Positions 53,213-63,330 are shown, counted from the first letter of the stretch. The stretch is 64,000 bases of DNA from Oceanihabitans sp. 2_MG-2023 (GCF_030547245.1 NZ_JAUOQT010000002.1:372001-436000); one strand, 5' to 3'. Notes: a model not told the origin generated them from the sequence alone. Numbers and translations: made by a program.

Positions 53213-54676
53213 ATGCGCAAAACAAAACTACCATTGAAATTTCGAAAAATTACAAAACCTTCCAATTTAAATATTGTATTTATTGCAATTCCTTTATTAG
53301 GTATTTTAATTCTCCGATTTTTAAATTTTGATGGTCTTTATGGTCAGGATTCTTATGAATACCTTCGCTATACAAAAGCTATTCAATCCTATCTTTTAGG
53401 AGGGGAACATCCTGGAACGTTTTTTTGGCCAATTCTATATCCTTGTATTGCAGCTTTTTTTGGTTTCATTTTTGGCAGTGCTACTTTTGGTCTTCAATTT
53501 TTAAGTAGTATTAGTCTTTCTATTGGTTGTATTTATATATTAAAAACCATACAACTACTCTATCCAAAACAACAATATCCTTTTTTATACGTGCTTGTTT
53601 TTGGGCTTTTTTGCCCTTTCTTTTTTAAAATGGGGTTAATTGTTATGTCGGATGTAACTGCTGCTATGTGGATAGCCATTTGCTTTTATTACTTCTTTAA
53701 ATCACATAAACAACAAACGTCTTTAGTTCCTGTATTTTTATTTGCTACCTGTGCTTTAATAACGCGTTATGCTTCGTTAATGATTACCTTTCCTGTTATT
53801 TGTTATGCATTGTATTTAGCCATACAGCGAAAAGCTATAAAGCAAGTTATATATGCTATTTTATTAAGTGGCTTAGTATTTATTCCGTTTTTAGTATTAC
53901 AATGGAATGCTCTTTTTGAAGCTACTTCTAATTACTTTTTAAAATTGTGGTCTCCATCTTATTTCTTTAAATCTAGTTATACAACACAAGATGGATTTCA
54001 AAGCTATCCGTTCCCAAATGGATTATATGTACTGTACGTTATTTTTCATCCAGGGTTTATATTTATAGGTGTTCCATTACTGTTTGTGGCATTAAAAAAC
54101 TATAAAAAACAAATCGAATTCCCGCAGAAAATTCTTGGTATTTGCATTGCTTTATATCTAATTTTCTTAGCAGGAATACCGTTTCAAAATCCAAGAATCC
54201 TAGGCCTTATTTTTTCGTTAGTTTTAGTATTTCTATATCCTTACTTCTCTATACTTTTAAAAATACATTGGATAAAAAAATACGCTTTACCTTTTGCTGG
54301 ATTAGCATTTGCGCTTCAATTATTATTTTGGATGAGAACTTTTTCACCTATTTATAAAAGAACCTTATTAGAAAAAGAAATCGTATCAATGGTTGCTCCA
54401 TATCAAGGTAAGACTTTATATAGTTTTGATGTTGATCTTTCTTTACAAGGTAGAGGAATGCATTTTAATTACAAAAATCTATATTTAGAACGTTATACCG
54501 ATTTCAACACGAAAGACCTTGTGCTTTTTTATCCGGAAAAATTTGAAGTACAATGGAAAGATAAGAACCCAATAAAAAACTGGAATTACATTAAAGAACA
54601 TTACCAATTAAAAACATTAAAAGAAGATGTTAGTGGTTGGAAATTATATGAAATCATAACCAAAAAAGAAAACTAA
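53213..54676 (+). CDS. Multi-spanning GT39-like glycosyltransferase (GT-C type)
   Basis: The 487-residue polytopic membrane protein has about ten hydrophobic segments and a short soluble C-terminus. The first extracytoplasmic loop, LNFDGLYGQDSYEYLRYTKA (about 38-57), holds the acidic residues expected at the GT-C active site. Such enzymes use lipid-linked sugars on the outer face of the inner membrane. Sugar and acceptor are unknown. It leads a six-gene forward unit (53213-59668) with gaps of at most 25 bases. Confidence 0.82.
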   Translation: MRKTKLPLKFRKITKPSNLNIVFIAIPLLGILILRFLNFDGLYGQDSYEYLRYTKAIQSYLLGGEHPGTFFWPILYPCIAAFFGFIFGSATFGLQFLSSISLSIGCIYILKTIQLLYPKQQYPFLYVLVFGLFCPFFFKMGLIVMSDVTAAMWIAICFYYFFKSHKQQTSLVPVFLFATCALITRYASLMITFPVICYALYLAIQRKAIKQVIYAILLSGLVFIPFLVLQWNALFEATSNYFLKLWSPSYFFKSSYTTQDGFQSYPFPNGLYVLYVIFHPGFIFIGVPLLFVALKNYKKQIEFPQKILGICIALYLIFLAGIPFQNPRILGLIFSLVLVFLYPYFSILLKIHWIKKYALPFAGLAFALQLLFWMRTFSPIYKRTLLEKEIVSMVAPYQGKTLYSFDVDLSLQGRGMHFNYKNLYLERYTDFNTKDLVLFYPEKFEVQWKDKNPIKNWNYIKEHYQLKTLKEDVSGWKLYEIITKKEN

Positions 54677-54682
54677 ACACTT

Positions 54683-55669
54683 ATGCTTTGGATGCGAATA
54701 AAATATCGTTTGGGTTTACTTTATAAAATATTGCTATTTAAAATAGGTCTAAAAAAATGGCTGCTTAAAGATAGGTATGGTGAACGTATTTTAGTTTTTC
54801 ATGGTATTGATAGTATTGGAGAAACCAAATACAATAGTCGATTTATTTCTAAATTCTTTTTTGAAGCTTTTATAAAACACATTTCAACCCATTACAATGT
54901 AATTTCTTTAGATGATTTTTATGCCAAGAAATTCAAAAAAAACACGCTTAATATTGCTATTACTTTTGATGATGGTCTTCTCAACAATTACCAAAATGCA
55001 CTTCCTATATTAAAAAAATATAAAGTCCCTGCCTGTTTTTACATCACTACAATTCATGAAAAAGCGCCATATTTATGGGCCGATTTTTTAGATTTAGTTT
55101 CAATTCACACTAAAAAAGAAGAAATAGTATTCCAAAATAAAGCATATATAAAAAACCAGAAAAACGAATTTACACATCAAAATGTTTCCTTAAAAAACAT
55201 TGCCAAAACTATTACATACAAAGATATTGCATTGCTATATGATATTTTTAAAGAAGACTGGAACGCATTGCCCAAAGAAGAACTAAACGAATATTGGGAA
55301 TTAATGTCTCCCGATCAAATTAAAGAAATTGCAGACCACCCTTTATTCACCATTGGCTCGCATGCTGAAACACATGCAAGTTTGATAAATATTTCTGTAG
55401 CAACAGCAAAGGAAGAAATTTTACAAAGCAAAAAAAGTTTAGAAAACATTTGCCAACAACCTATTGAAGAATTTGCATTTCCTTTTGGCTATTACACCGA
55501 AGAATTAGCCAAATACTGTCTTGAAGTAGGATATAAAAAAGTATTATTGGTAGATTACAATATAAAATCTCATGCAGAAAATGAAGCATTAAAAAATCGT
55601 TTTGTCATGAATCCATACATTACTTTAGAACAGCAATTGGCTTGTTTACTAAAAGGTTCTTATTTTTAA
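54683..55669 (+). CDS. Polysaccharide deacetylase family protein
   Basis: The 328-residue carbohydrate esterase 4 enzyme has the NodB core in residues about 90-260. TFDDGLLNNY gives Asp96/Asp97, GSHAETHASL has the HxxxH metal motif, and the late motif AFPFGYYTEE replaces the usual RPPYG-type sequence. A 35-residue N-terminal hydrophobic/basic stretch (LGLLYKILLFKIGLKKWLL) may associate with the membrane. It lacks the GP of TFDDGP, as is common in surface-glycan deacetylases. It is second in the six-gene unit, with four bases to the next gene. Confidence 0.88.
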   Translation: MLWMRIKYRLGLLYKILLFKIGLKKWLLKDRYGERILVFHGIDSIGETKYNSRFISKFFFEAFIKHISTHYNVISLDDFYAKKFKKNTLNIAITFDDGLLNNYQNALPILKKYKVPACFYITTIHEKAPYLWADFLDLVSIHTKKEEIVFQNKAYIKNQKNEFTHQNVSLKNIAKTITYKDIALLYDIFKEDWNALPKEELNEYWELMSPDQIKEIADHPLFTIGSHAETHASLINISVATAKEEILQSKKSLENICQQPIEEFAFPFGYYTEELAKYCLEVGYKKVLLVDYNIKSHAENEALKNRFVMNPYITLEQQLACLLKGSYF

Positions 55670-55672
55670 AAT

Positions 55673-56599
55673 ATGATATTTAAAGAAATATACCGTCTAA
55701 AACGCGTAGATAACAGTGACTTTCCAGCTATTAAGGAGCTTTTTTGGAAAGTATTTAAAAAGAAAGTATCCTTAAGCTACTTACAAAACAAATACAATAC
55801 TTCATATTTGGGCGTAAAATATATCTGTAGCATTGCTTATCACAACAAAATCCCTGTTGCTTTTTACGGTGCAATTCCACAAAAATTCAAGAATAAGGAT
55901 TCCGAAATTCTAGTAGCTCATGCTTGCGATTCTTATACATTAGCAGCGCATCAACGAAAAGGGTTGCACTATGAACTAGCAAAACTTGCCTATGCTATTA
56001 TGAAGGAAAACAACATGAAATATGTGTATGCTTTTCATAGTGAAAACACTTATTATAGCACCAAAAAACTAGGTTGGAAAGAGCACAAACACATGCAACG
56101 ATTTCATATAAAAATCTTTACGTTACCTGTTGGGAAATTATTAAACAAATTGAATTCCACAAACCTATATAATCCTTTTTTTAAACAAAACGTTTCACAA
56201 GATGCCTTAAAAAAGTTAACTTCTAATGACAAAGAAAAATTTCAACTGCATGTTACACAAGATTTCATTAAGTATAAAAACAGCTTTAAAAGTCACTATT
56301 GCGTAGTACTAGAAGGATGTGTTTTTTGGTTGAAAATTCAAGCAATTATTCATGTTGGACAATTTTATGCGCCTTCTGAAAAAGCACTACAAAAAGCAAT
56401 TATAAAACTAAAACAAAGAGCATTTCTCTTAGGTATTAGCGAACTCCTTTTTCAAGTGGATTCAAATTCTATCATGGCAAAACAACTGCAAACAATTGTA
56501 CAACCTAAAGAATCTTGGCTAGTTGGATACTTAGATTTTGACCCGAAAATCAATTTAAAAGACTTTATATTTACCTATTCAGACTTAGACACTTTTTAG
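55673..56599 (+). CDS. GNAT-family acetyltransferase
   Basis: Predicted acyl-CoA-dependent N-acyltransferase of 308 residues. The N-terminal GNAT domain (about 5-150) carries VAHACDSYTLAAHQRKGLHY, with the QRKGLH pyrophosphate-binding loop, then YVYAFHSENTYYSTKKLGWK (strand 5 and the usual C-terminal features). The second half (about 185-308) is a further GNAT-like or specificity domain. In this locus it may acylate an amino sugar. The alternative of peptidoglycan-bridge (FemAB-like) activity cannot be excluded. Confidence 0.8.
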   Translation: MIFKEIYRLKRVDNSDFPAIKELFWKVFKKKVSLSYLQNKYNTSYLGVKYICSIAYHNKIPVAFYGAIPQKFKNKDSEILVAHACDSYTLAAHQRKGLHYELAKLAYAIMKENNMKYVYAFHSENTYYSTKKLGWKEHKHMQRFHIKIFTLPVGKLLNKLNSTNLYNPFFKQNVSQDALKKLTSNDKEKFQLHVTQDFIKYKNSFKSHYCVVLEGCVFWLKIQAIIHVGQFYAPSEKALQKAIIKLKQRAFLLGISELLFQVDSNSIMAKQLQTIVQPKESWLVGYLDFDPKINLKDFIFTYSDLDTF

Positions 56600-56600
56600 T

Positions 56601-57455
56601 ATGCAAGTACAGCTTAAAAATCATACATTTCAAATTGACCCAGGACAGAACAAACATTATTGGGCGCATATAAATGCTACAGACTGGGAACCTCATACCT
56701 TTGCTATTTTTAATAATTTTATAAACGAAAATTCTATTGTACTAGATATTGGCGCTTGGAGCGGTGTATTAACTTTATATGCTGCAAAAACTGCAAAAAT
56801 GGTTCACGCAATAGATCCTGACCCAGTATGCTTTAAGGAATTAAATAATAATGTGGCGTTAAATCTAGATGTTGCTAAAAAAATAAAAACCTATAAAACA
56901 GCTATTTCAGACAAAAAAGAAACCTTGCGTTTGTCTGCTCGTGAAACTTATGGCGCTTCGTCTAGCAGTATTTTAGAGCGTAAACGCGATACAGAAAATT
57001 CGCTAGAAATAGAAACTACAACCCTAGTTGATTTTTTAGAATCTGCCAAAATTGAACATATAGATTTCATTAAAATAGATGTTGAAGGTGCAGAGTTTAG
57101 AATTTTACCAACCATTAAAAAAGCATTAGAAAAAGTAAATTATCCAACCTTATACATTTCTTTTCATTATAGCTTTTTAAATGAAAACATGTATTTTAAA
57201 AATATTCCTTCTGCATTTTTTAATAAAGTATTATTACGCTTGGAAAACACATTTGGTTTTTCGCTATTTAAAAATAAAATCCGTAAAGAAACAACTAATC
57301 TTTATAACGATTTAAAAGCATACACTTACATTTACAAAACTAACGGAACACGCATCTCTTTTGAAAATTTAAAACAAAACCCTAAATTGATTAAAGAAAC
57401 GGACTTAGTGTTTTCTAATACAGAATGGCATTCCCTAGACACTATAAAACATTAA
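56601..57455 (+). CDS. FkbM family methyltransferase
   Basis: SAM-dependent O-methyltransferase of 284 residues. It has motif I VLDIGAWSGVLTLYAAKTA (about 49-67), IDPDPVCFKELNNNVALN (strand 2) and the FkbM signature IDFIKIDVEGAEFRILPTIK (about 151-170). The family methylates sugar hydroxyls and other secondary metabolites. It begins one base after the GNAT stop, so coupling is likely. Its target is probably a surface sugar, by context only. Confidence 0.92.
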   Translation: MQVQLKNHTFQIDPGQNKHYWAHINATDWEPHTFAIFNNFINENSIVLDIGAWSGVLTLYAAKTAKMVHAIDPDPVCFKELNNNVALNLDVAKKIKTYKTAISDKKETLRLSARETYGASSSSILERKRDTENSLEIETTTLVDFLESAKIEHIDFIKIDVEGAEFRILPTIKKALEKVNYPTLYISFHYSFLNENMYFKNIPSAFFNKVLLRLENTFGFSLFKNKIRKETTNLYNDLKAYTYIYKTNGTRISFENLKQNPKLIKETDLVFSNTEWHSLDTIKH

Positions 57456-57480
57456 TTTACAAAGAATAAGCAACGTTTTT

Positions 57481-58530
57481 TTGAAGGCAAAAAATCAACA
57501 TATCGTTTTTTTAACTCCAGGATTTGCAAGGTCTGAAAACGACTCTACGGTAATTCCTGCATTACAAGTGTATCTTAAAAGTATTAAACAAGCATTGCCT
57601 AATAGCAAAATGACATTGCTTTCCTTTCAATTTCCTTTTACTAAAAAACCTTATAAATGGAATGGCATTTCGGTGATTCCTTTACACGGAAAAAACAAGC
57701 GTATTTATAAATTATGGACTTGGAAAAAAGCTTTGCGAAAATTAAAAACTATGCATCATCATCATCCTATAACTACAATTCATAGCTTTTGGATTGGTGA
57801 ATGCGCAATGATAGGAACAAAATTTTCAACCAAATACAATATTCAACATATTGTAACTGCAATGGGACAAGATGCTAGTTTGGGCAACTCGTATGCAAAG
57901 CGATTACAAAACACTAACGCAACACTGGTTTCTCTCTCTAAAAACCATCAAGAGCTTATAACTAAAAACTATCAGCTAAAATCGAAGTGTATTCCTTGGG
58001 ATATTGATACATCTTCATTTCCTGAACTGCAAGAAAATACCATCGATATTTTAGGTGTTGGCTCCATTAATAGAGTAAAAAACTACACTAGTTTTATAAA
58101 GATAATTTCTAAATTGACACAAGAATTCCCTAACCTTAAAGTATCTATTATTGGTGAAGGAGAAGAGCGAAATAAGATAAACAAGCAAATCAAAGAAGCA
58201 GCGCTTGAGAATACAATTTCACTTCTTGGGGAGCTACCACGAGCGGAAGTTTTACAAAAAATGGCACAGGCAAAACTCTTTTTACATACAAGCTCTTATG
58301 AGTCTTTTGGCTTTGTTTTCTCTGAAGCATTATATTCAGGAATGCAAATTGTATCTAATAATGTTGGCATTGCAACAGCAATGGCTGAATGGGAAATTTG
58401 CACTACCGAAACAGAAATAATTACAGCTTGTAGTACACGAATACGCAATACCAAAAACAAAAAAAAGCGCGTACTTTTAAACGCAAAAAATGCTTGTGTA
58501 TCTTCATATTTAGATTTGTATCATGAATAG
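57481..58530 (+). CDS. Glycosyltransferase family 4
   Basis: GT-B retaining transferase of 349 residues. The N-terminal half begins HIVFLTPGFARSEND, with TTIHSFWIGECAMIG and VTAMGQDASLGN. The C-terminal GT4 domain has ILGVGSINRVKNYTSFIKII (about 189-208), VSIIGEGEERNKI and SSYESFGFVFSEALYSGMQI with the conserved Glu residues binding the nucleotide sugar. No in-frame ATG lies between the stop at 57445 and the conserved start, so TTG at 57481 is the likely initiator. It overlaps the flippase gene by eight bases. Confidence 0.9.
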   Translation: MKAKNQHIVFLTPGFARSENDSTVIPALQVYLKSIKQALPNSKMTLLSFQFPFTKKPYKWNGISVIPLHGKNKRIYKLWTWKKALRKLKTMHHHHPITTIHSFWIGECAMIGTKFSTKYNIQHIVTAMGQDASLGNSYAKRLQNTNATLVSLSKNHQELITKNYQLKSKCIPWDIDTSSFPELQENTIDILGVGSINRVKNYTSFIKIISKLTQEFPNLKVSIIGEGEERNKINKQIKEAALENTISLLGELPRAEVLQKMAQAKLFLHTSSYESFGFVFSEALYSGMQIVSNNVGIATAMAEWEICTTETEIITACSTRIRNTKNKKKRVLLNAKNACVSSYLDLYHE

Positions 58531-59668
58531 AATAATAACAATAGGACTAAATACTGCTCGAGGCTTTGCTAGTCCTGTGTTTAATTTTTTGATTGCCATT
58601 CTAGGAATTAAGTTTTTTGGCAAAGAAAACTGGGGAACATTGATTAATGTGATGCTTTGGATTTTCTTTATTGTATTTTCTATAGGCTGGGGTAATAGAG
58701 AATATCTAATTCGCGCATACAGCAAACAACCTTCTAAAATATATTACGCCTTTTACTCTAATTTATTTAGCAGAAGTTTACTCTTACCTTATGCATTGTT
58801 ATTGTTTATATTTTTCCCAAAAAACATAGCTTTACTTGCTGTTATAATGGTAATACTGATGCATTTATACAATGCAATGGATAGTCTAGTGGTATATCAC
58901 CAAGTATTTAGCGCACAGTTAATTGCCGAAGTTTTAAGTTTTACCACAATTATATGTGGTATCTTTTTAAGCACCTCCTTTAACTTAGAATCTTTTTTAC
59001 AATGGTATTGTCTTGCTTTTTTAACTAAAATAATATGCTTAATTATTGCGCTTAAACTCTGGAAAGAAAAATTATCTTTTACCATCTCTTTAAACGAACT
59101 TAAAGCTGGAGCATCTTTCTTCTTATTAGGCCTTAGCGGTTGGCTTGCTTCAAAAATAGATGTTTATATTATTGACTTTTATCTTCCTAAAGCACGTTTA
59201 TCTGAATATCAATTACTTATTACTGCTTTTTTAATGCTACAAGCTTTGTCTGCCTATTTAATTATTCCGTTTACAAAACATCTCTATCGCCTATCGGATG
59301 ATGTTGTAAAAAAAATGCAAAAAAAACTTTATATTATTGCCGTACCTTTGGTGAGTATTGGTTGCTTTGCTATATATATCGTAATGGAATACTTTGTGAA
59401 ATTACAACTCCATTCTTGGTATTATTGTATTGGAGGGCTGATTGCCTTGCCTTCATTCTTTTATACTTTAGACATTATGAAACTCATGAAAAAGCATCAA
59501 GAACGAAAAATAATCCTTGTAAACTGCATTGGATTTGTTGTTAATTTCATTCTTATCTTAATTCTAATTAGAACCTATGAAATATATGGTGTTTTATTAA
59601 GTGTTTGTATTTCGCAATGGGTAACACTGTTTATCTACAAGCTTACCGACAAAAAAAGCACAATCTAG
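58523..59668 (+). CDS. Wzx-like polysaccharide flippase
   Basis: Inner-membrane MOP-superfamily protein with about ten to twelve hydrophobic helices in 381 residues. It starts with FGKENWGTLINVMLW after the first membrane segment, as in O-antigen flippases, and has SGWLASKIDVYIIDFYLPKA (near 209) in the middle. It would move lipid-linked oligosaccharide across the membrane. It is shorter than most Wzx proteins of 420-480 residues. It is last in the six-gene unit, which fits the export step. No polymerase gene was recognised in the window. Confidence 0.82.
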   Translation: MNRIITIGLNTARGFASPVFNFLIAILGIKFFGKENWGTLINVMLWIFFIVFSIGWGNREYLIRAYSKQPSKIYYAFYSNLFSRSLLLPYALLLFIFFPKNIALLAVIMVILMHLYNAMDSLVVYHQVFSAQLIAEVLSFTTIICGIFLSTSFNLESFLQWYCLAFLTKIICLIIALKLWKEKLSFTISLNELKAGASFFLLGLSGWLASKIDVYIIDFYLPKARLSEYQLLITAFLMLQALSAYLIIPFTKHLYRLSDDVVKKMQKKLYIIAVPLVSIGCFAIYIVMEYFVKLQLHSWYYCIGGLIALPSFFYTLDIMKLMKKHQERKIILVNCIGFVVNFILILILIRTYEIYGVLLSVCISQWVTLFIYKLTDKKSTI

Positions 59669-59671
59669 TAA

Positions 59672-60508
59672 CTATTCTTTTTTTCGGCTAAAAAGATGTA
59701 AAACTTTACTAATAAAGTCATCATTTATTCCTAACAGTCCTTTTAACCAACTATAAAGTGCTATCATTTTTTTATCTAACCATATAAAAACGGACTTCAA
59801 ACCATCATCTGGTCTCGCTTTATAATTTGTAGATCTTCTTTTAAATGCACCCGGCTTTTCTTCGGTAAAATAATATAGTGCTATCGATTTTCGTGTTTCT
59901 CCTTCTGGGCAGGTAATTGGTTCTGGGAAACCATGATACGAATCTTCATCGGTATTAAAAATAGCAATCCTATTAAATATTGGCGCAATGGTAACTTTAC
60001 ATGCAGACATGTCTTTTTCCCATAATTCTAAATCTCCACCATAAGAAGCTTCCCATCCTTTATTAAGATAAACCAATACATTCACTCTTCTTCTCCAAGT
60101 TTTTTTATGTGGATGTACCGTAAAATCGGCATGAATATTTAAATAACCACCACGTTCACTTTGATGAATACCACCTCCTTCAATAGTCGTATCTGGAATA
60201 AGATTAGAAATTCCGGTAAGCGCCTCTAGGTAAGCTATAAATTTTTTTGAATTCAATTCGGCAATAAGACCATCTCTAATATACTCAGGTATTAAGTCTA
60301 GTTTATTTAGTCCATGCTTTTTTTCATTCACATGCACATAATGAATCCATCCTTCCTCCTTTATCTTTGGAAAAACTGCCAATGTTTTTTCTGCTGCTTT
60401 TTCCTCTAAAAAATCATCAAATACAATATGTGGATAAGGACTTGCTTTTTGATACTTTTCTTGATCGGCTAATAAGGATCCTTTCCATTTTTGATAATTA
60501 AATATCAT
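59672..60508 (-). CDS. 2-oxoglutarate/Fe(II)-dependent oxygenase (prolyl-4-hydroxylase-like)
   Basis: The 278-residue predicted dioxygenase has a double-stranded beta-helix core (about 110-215). NIHADF gives the iron ligands His126 and Asp128, SYHGFPEP gives His192, and Arg206 in GETRKSIALYYF would bind 2-oxoglutarate. LNIHADFTVHPHKKTWRRRV is typical of bacterial proline or sugar hydroxylases near glycan genes. The C-terminal tail (about 235-278) is basic and hydrophobic. It lies on the opposite strand between two forward genes. Its substrate is unknown; hydroxylation of a surface glycan or its precursor is inferred. Confidence 0.9.
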   Translation of the reverse strand: MIFNYQKWKGSLLADQEKYQKASPYPHIVFDDFLEEKAAEKTLAVFPKIKEEGWIHYVHVNEKKHGLNKLDLIPEYIRDGLIAELNSKKFIAYLEALTGISNLIPDTTIEGGGIHQSERGGYLNIHADFTVHPHKKTWRRRVNVLVYLNKGWEASYGGDLELWEKDMSACKVTIAPIFNRIAIFNTDEDSYHGFPEPITCPEGETRKSIALYYFTEEKPGAFKRRSTNYKARPDDGLKSVFIWLDKKMIALYSWLKGLLGINDDFISKVLHLFSRKKE

Positions 60509-60641
60509 ATAATAATATTGCGTTTTTAGGTGTATAAATGTACTAAATAAATTAATAATGCTACAATTACTTTTAGCTACAAATATTCGCTTTAAGTATA
60601 GACTCTGTTATATTTTTATTTACTTTGCGCAAACTTTTTTG

Positions 60642-61697
60642 ATGAAATTTTTACGTCTACTATCCATTAACGCTTTGGTATTACTGCTACTTCTTAGCAT
60701 TGTTGGAACGGTAGCTTATTATTCTCAGGTAAGAAGAATTAAAACCTTTTTTAAACTTACTGGAGAAAACCATGTTGCCTATTTACAATATGACTCTACA
60801 GCAATGTTTGTACACAAACCAAATATTAAAGTGTATGAAAACTGGGGGAAACCTAATCAAAAATTTAATGGAGAACGCAGAACCAACAATTTAGGGTTTA
60901 GGGAAGACCATGATATTTTAGAAAAAAAGGAAAACGAGTATCGTATTTTAGTAACTGGAGACTCCCATACAGATGGTGCATTACGATATAATAATCAGTC
61001 TTTTATTAATGTTTGGGAAAAACATTTAAACAAAGCAGATAGTGCAACTATTTATAATGGTATTAATGGTGGAACCGCATATTATACCTTTAGAAACTAC
61101 TTAGGCTTTATTAAAAAATATAGTTATTTAAAACCCGACATTTACCTTATTAATATCTTTACAGGAAACGATTTTAGGGAAACTTTTTTATATGAAGACA
61201 ACCGAACAAGTTTTAATACTATTTATAAAAATTTAAACTTGCGGTTAAAAAAGAGAATATTAGCTATAGGCGCTAAAAAATTTCCTTTAACACAAGGAAT
61301 AGATCAAACTTTATATTTTAAATCCTTTCCAACCGATAAAGAAAAAGCTTTAGTTATTGCAAAGAAATATCTATTAGCCATTAAACAGTTATGCGAAAAA
61401 GAAAATATTAGGCTTATTGTTACTTTATTGCCTTCAAAAACAGAAACGAATGCATCTTTTAAAGAAGAAATAAAGGCAAACTATACCATTAGCGAAAAAG
61501 ACATAAACACCAATTTATATATCACAAATTCTTTGATTACATGGCTAAATACCGAAGCTATTGAAAACTTCAATTTAACACCGGTTTTAAAACAAGCCAA
61601 TGAAAAAGTTTTTTGGGATCACGATCTTCATATCAATGATAATGGACACCGTATTATTGGAGAATATTTATTTAATAAAGTAATTATAGAAAACTAG
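60642..61697 (+). CDS. Membrane-anchored SGNH hydrolase-like protein
   Basis: From MKFLRLLSINALVLLLLLSI it has 351 residues with one N-terminal anchor and a periplasmic SGNH domain. LVTGDSHTDG has nucleophile Ser108, YNGINGGTAYYT has the Gly block, NIFTGNDFRETF has the Asn block and FWDHDLHINDNGHRII has Asp/His. An earlier ATG at 60558 would add 28 hydrophobic residues; the later start gives a normal anchor and is preferred. It is unlike the tandem pair at 48728-50929. It probably acts on an acyl group of the surface molecule. Confidence 0.87.
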   Translation: MKFLRLLSINALVLLLLLSIVGTVAYYSQVRRIKTFFKLTGENHVAYLQYDSTAMFVHKPNIKVYENWGKPNQKFNGERRTNNLGFREDHDILEKKENEYRILVTGDSHTDGALRYNNQSFINVWEKHLNKADSATIYNGINGGTAYYTFRNYLGFIKKYSYLKPDIYLINIFTGNDFRETFLYEDNRTSFNTIYKNLNLRLKKRILAIGAKKFPLTQGIDQTLYFKSFPTDKEKALVIAKKYLLAIKQLCEKENIRLIVTLLPSKTETNASFKEEIKANYTISEKDINTNLYITNSLITWLNTEAIENFNLTPVLKQANEKVFWDHDLHINDNGHRIIGEYLFNKVIIEN

Positions 61698-61710
61698 ACT
61701 TTCTTTTTTT

Positions 61711-63330
61711 TTAGTTTAATGAACTATCTAAACTAGCATCATAAATCACATATATCTTTCCTTTTCCAGGAAACCATTTAGTATAGCTGTGTTCACCAAC
61801 AATTACGTCATCTTTTTTTGGATTAAATACTAAAGTATATATAGGAATTATATTTTCCCACCATGCATCTTGTGTTTCCGAAAAATGATGCCAAGTCGTA
61901 AATTCTACACCACCTTGAATATGATTGATAGAAACTCCCTTTTCTTGCAATCCTTCTAATACTTGCCAACGTACGCGATTCCAAGATAAATAATCGTGTG
62001 TAGCAAACACCGAAAACCAAGTTAATACACCCAAAAATAGCATTGTAAAATATTTAGATGTTTTACTAAGACCTAGTTTCTTATCTCCAAATAAAAATAG
62101 AATAGTAACAGGAAATAAAGGCAGTAAATACCTATCATAAACACCCACAATAAGAAACGGACTTAAATACACAACTACAAATACAAAAGCAAGAATAACA
62201 ATAGGTGAAACTGTTTTTTTATAAAAAATAGCGAGTAGCATTATTCTGGATTTCAACAATAAAGCTACACTACAAAAAACACCAATTGCGGTAATTAGTA
62301 GCCAAAATAGACGTGGTGCTTTATTTGAAGGTGCTTGCGTAAAGTCACTAGTATTATCTACTATTAAAGTTGTTGGGCCCACTCCAAAGTCTATCCAAAT
62401 ATTATCCAAACTCGGAAGCACTTTATTCATTTTTACAATAAACACCATGACTAAAACTGTCCAAATCGTTATTGCTATTTTTACTCCTTTAAATGTATTG
62501 TTCTGAATATAAATAAAATATAATGGCGCCATTAAAAAGCCCAAATACGCCATACTTGTGAGAAGGTAGGTTGTTGTAAGCTTAATTAATTGGAAGTTTA
62601 TATTTTTAAGACTAGTTATTAACACATTAAACTTAGAATTGTATCGCTCTTGCAGTAAGCCATTAACTTCCATATAATAGGAAAACCATAAAGAAAAAAG
62701 AAGCAATATGAATAATGGAGCAACTGCTTTTATACTGTTTTTAAGTGTTATTTTTTTGGATAAAATTACTGTTAACAACCACACTATAGGAAAAACTATT
62801 GCTAATTGACGAATTAAAAAGGCCCAAATACATAAAAATAATGCCCAAATAATTGGCTGCCATTTATTTGTTTTTAAAGCTTTACTGGAAAAATAAAGAA
62901 TCCAGATAGTTAGGCAATAAAAAGGTACATCTGTCATAAATGAAAAAGAAAGCGACAGAAAAATAGGATTCACCATACACAAAACGGCAGTAAATAGCGA
63001 GATCCAACGCGAAACATTGGCCAGTTTACAAAGTTGATAAACGCCTAATATCGTTGCAAATCCCATTACTAATGTAGAAAAACGCAATATTGTAAACGAA
63101 AAACCAAAGATTTTAGTAAAAAAATAACCCCAATACACATGACTCACCAAAGTCATTTCGCCCCAATTATACAGTTTTAAAGAACCATCTTCATATAATG
63201 TTTTTACAGATTTCGCATAACACCAATCGTCATTTAATGGAAAATCACCAATCGGATTAATGACTAAAATAATGATAAGCCACAACAATAAAAGCCCGAA
63301 TTGATCTTGGTATTTTTTAAGGAATATCAT
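61711..63330 (-). CDS. ArnT/GT39-like membrane glycosyltransferase (GT-C type)
   Basis: The 539-residue polytopic inner-membrane enzyme has about a dozen helices. The first periplasmic loop GDFPLNDDWCYAKSVKTLYE (about 28-47) holds the acidic NDDW pair typical of dolichyl- or undecaprenyl-phosphate-sugar-dependent transferases. The C-terminal soluble part is about 100 residues. Sugar and acceptor are unknown. Its ATG overlaps the stop of the upstream SGNH gene by four bases (ATGA), so they are translationally coupled. Confidence 0.87.
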   Translation of the reverse strand: MIFLKKYQDQFGLLLLWLIIILVINPIGDFPLNDDWCYAKSVKTLYEDGSLKLYNWGEMTLVSHVYWGYFFTKIFGFSFTILRFSTLVMGFATILGVYQLCKLANVSRWISLFTAVLCMVNPIFLSLSFSFMTDVPFYCLTIWILYFSSKALKTNKWQPIIWALFLCIWAFLIRQLAIVFPIVWLLTVILSKKITLKNSIKAVAPLFILLLFSLWFSYYMEVNGLLQERYNSKFNVLITSLKNINFQLIKLTTTYLLTSMAYLGFLMAPLYFIYIQNNTFKGVKIAITIWTVLVMVFIVKMNKVLPSLDNIWIDFGVGPTTLIVDNTSDFTQAPSNKAPRLFWLLITAIGVFCSVALLLKSRIMLLAIFYKKTVSPIVILAFVFVVVYLSPFLIVGVYDRYLLPLFPVTILFLFGDKKLGLSKTSKYFTMLFLGVLTWFSVFATHDYLSWNRVRWQVLEGLQEKGVSINHIQGGVEFTTWHHFSETQDAWWENIIPIYTLVFNPKKDDVIVGEHSYTKWFPGKGKIYVIYDASLDSSLN

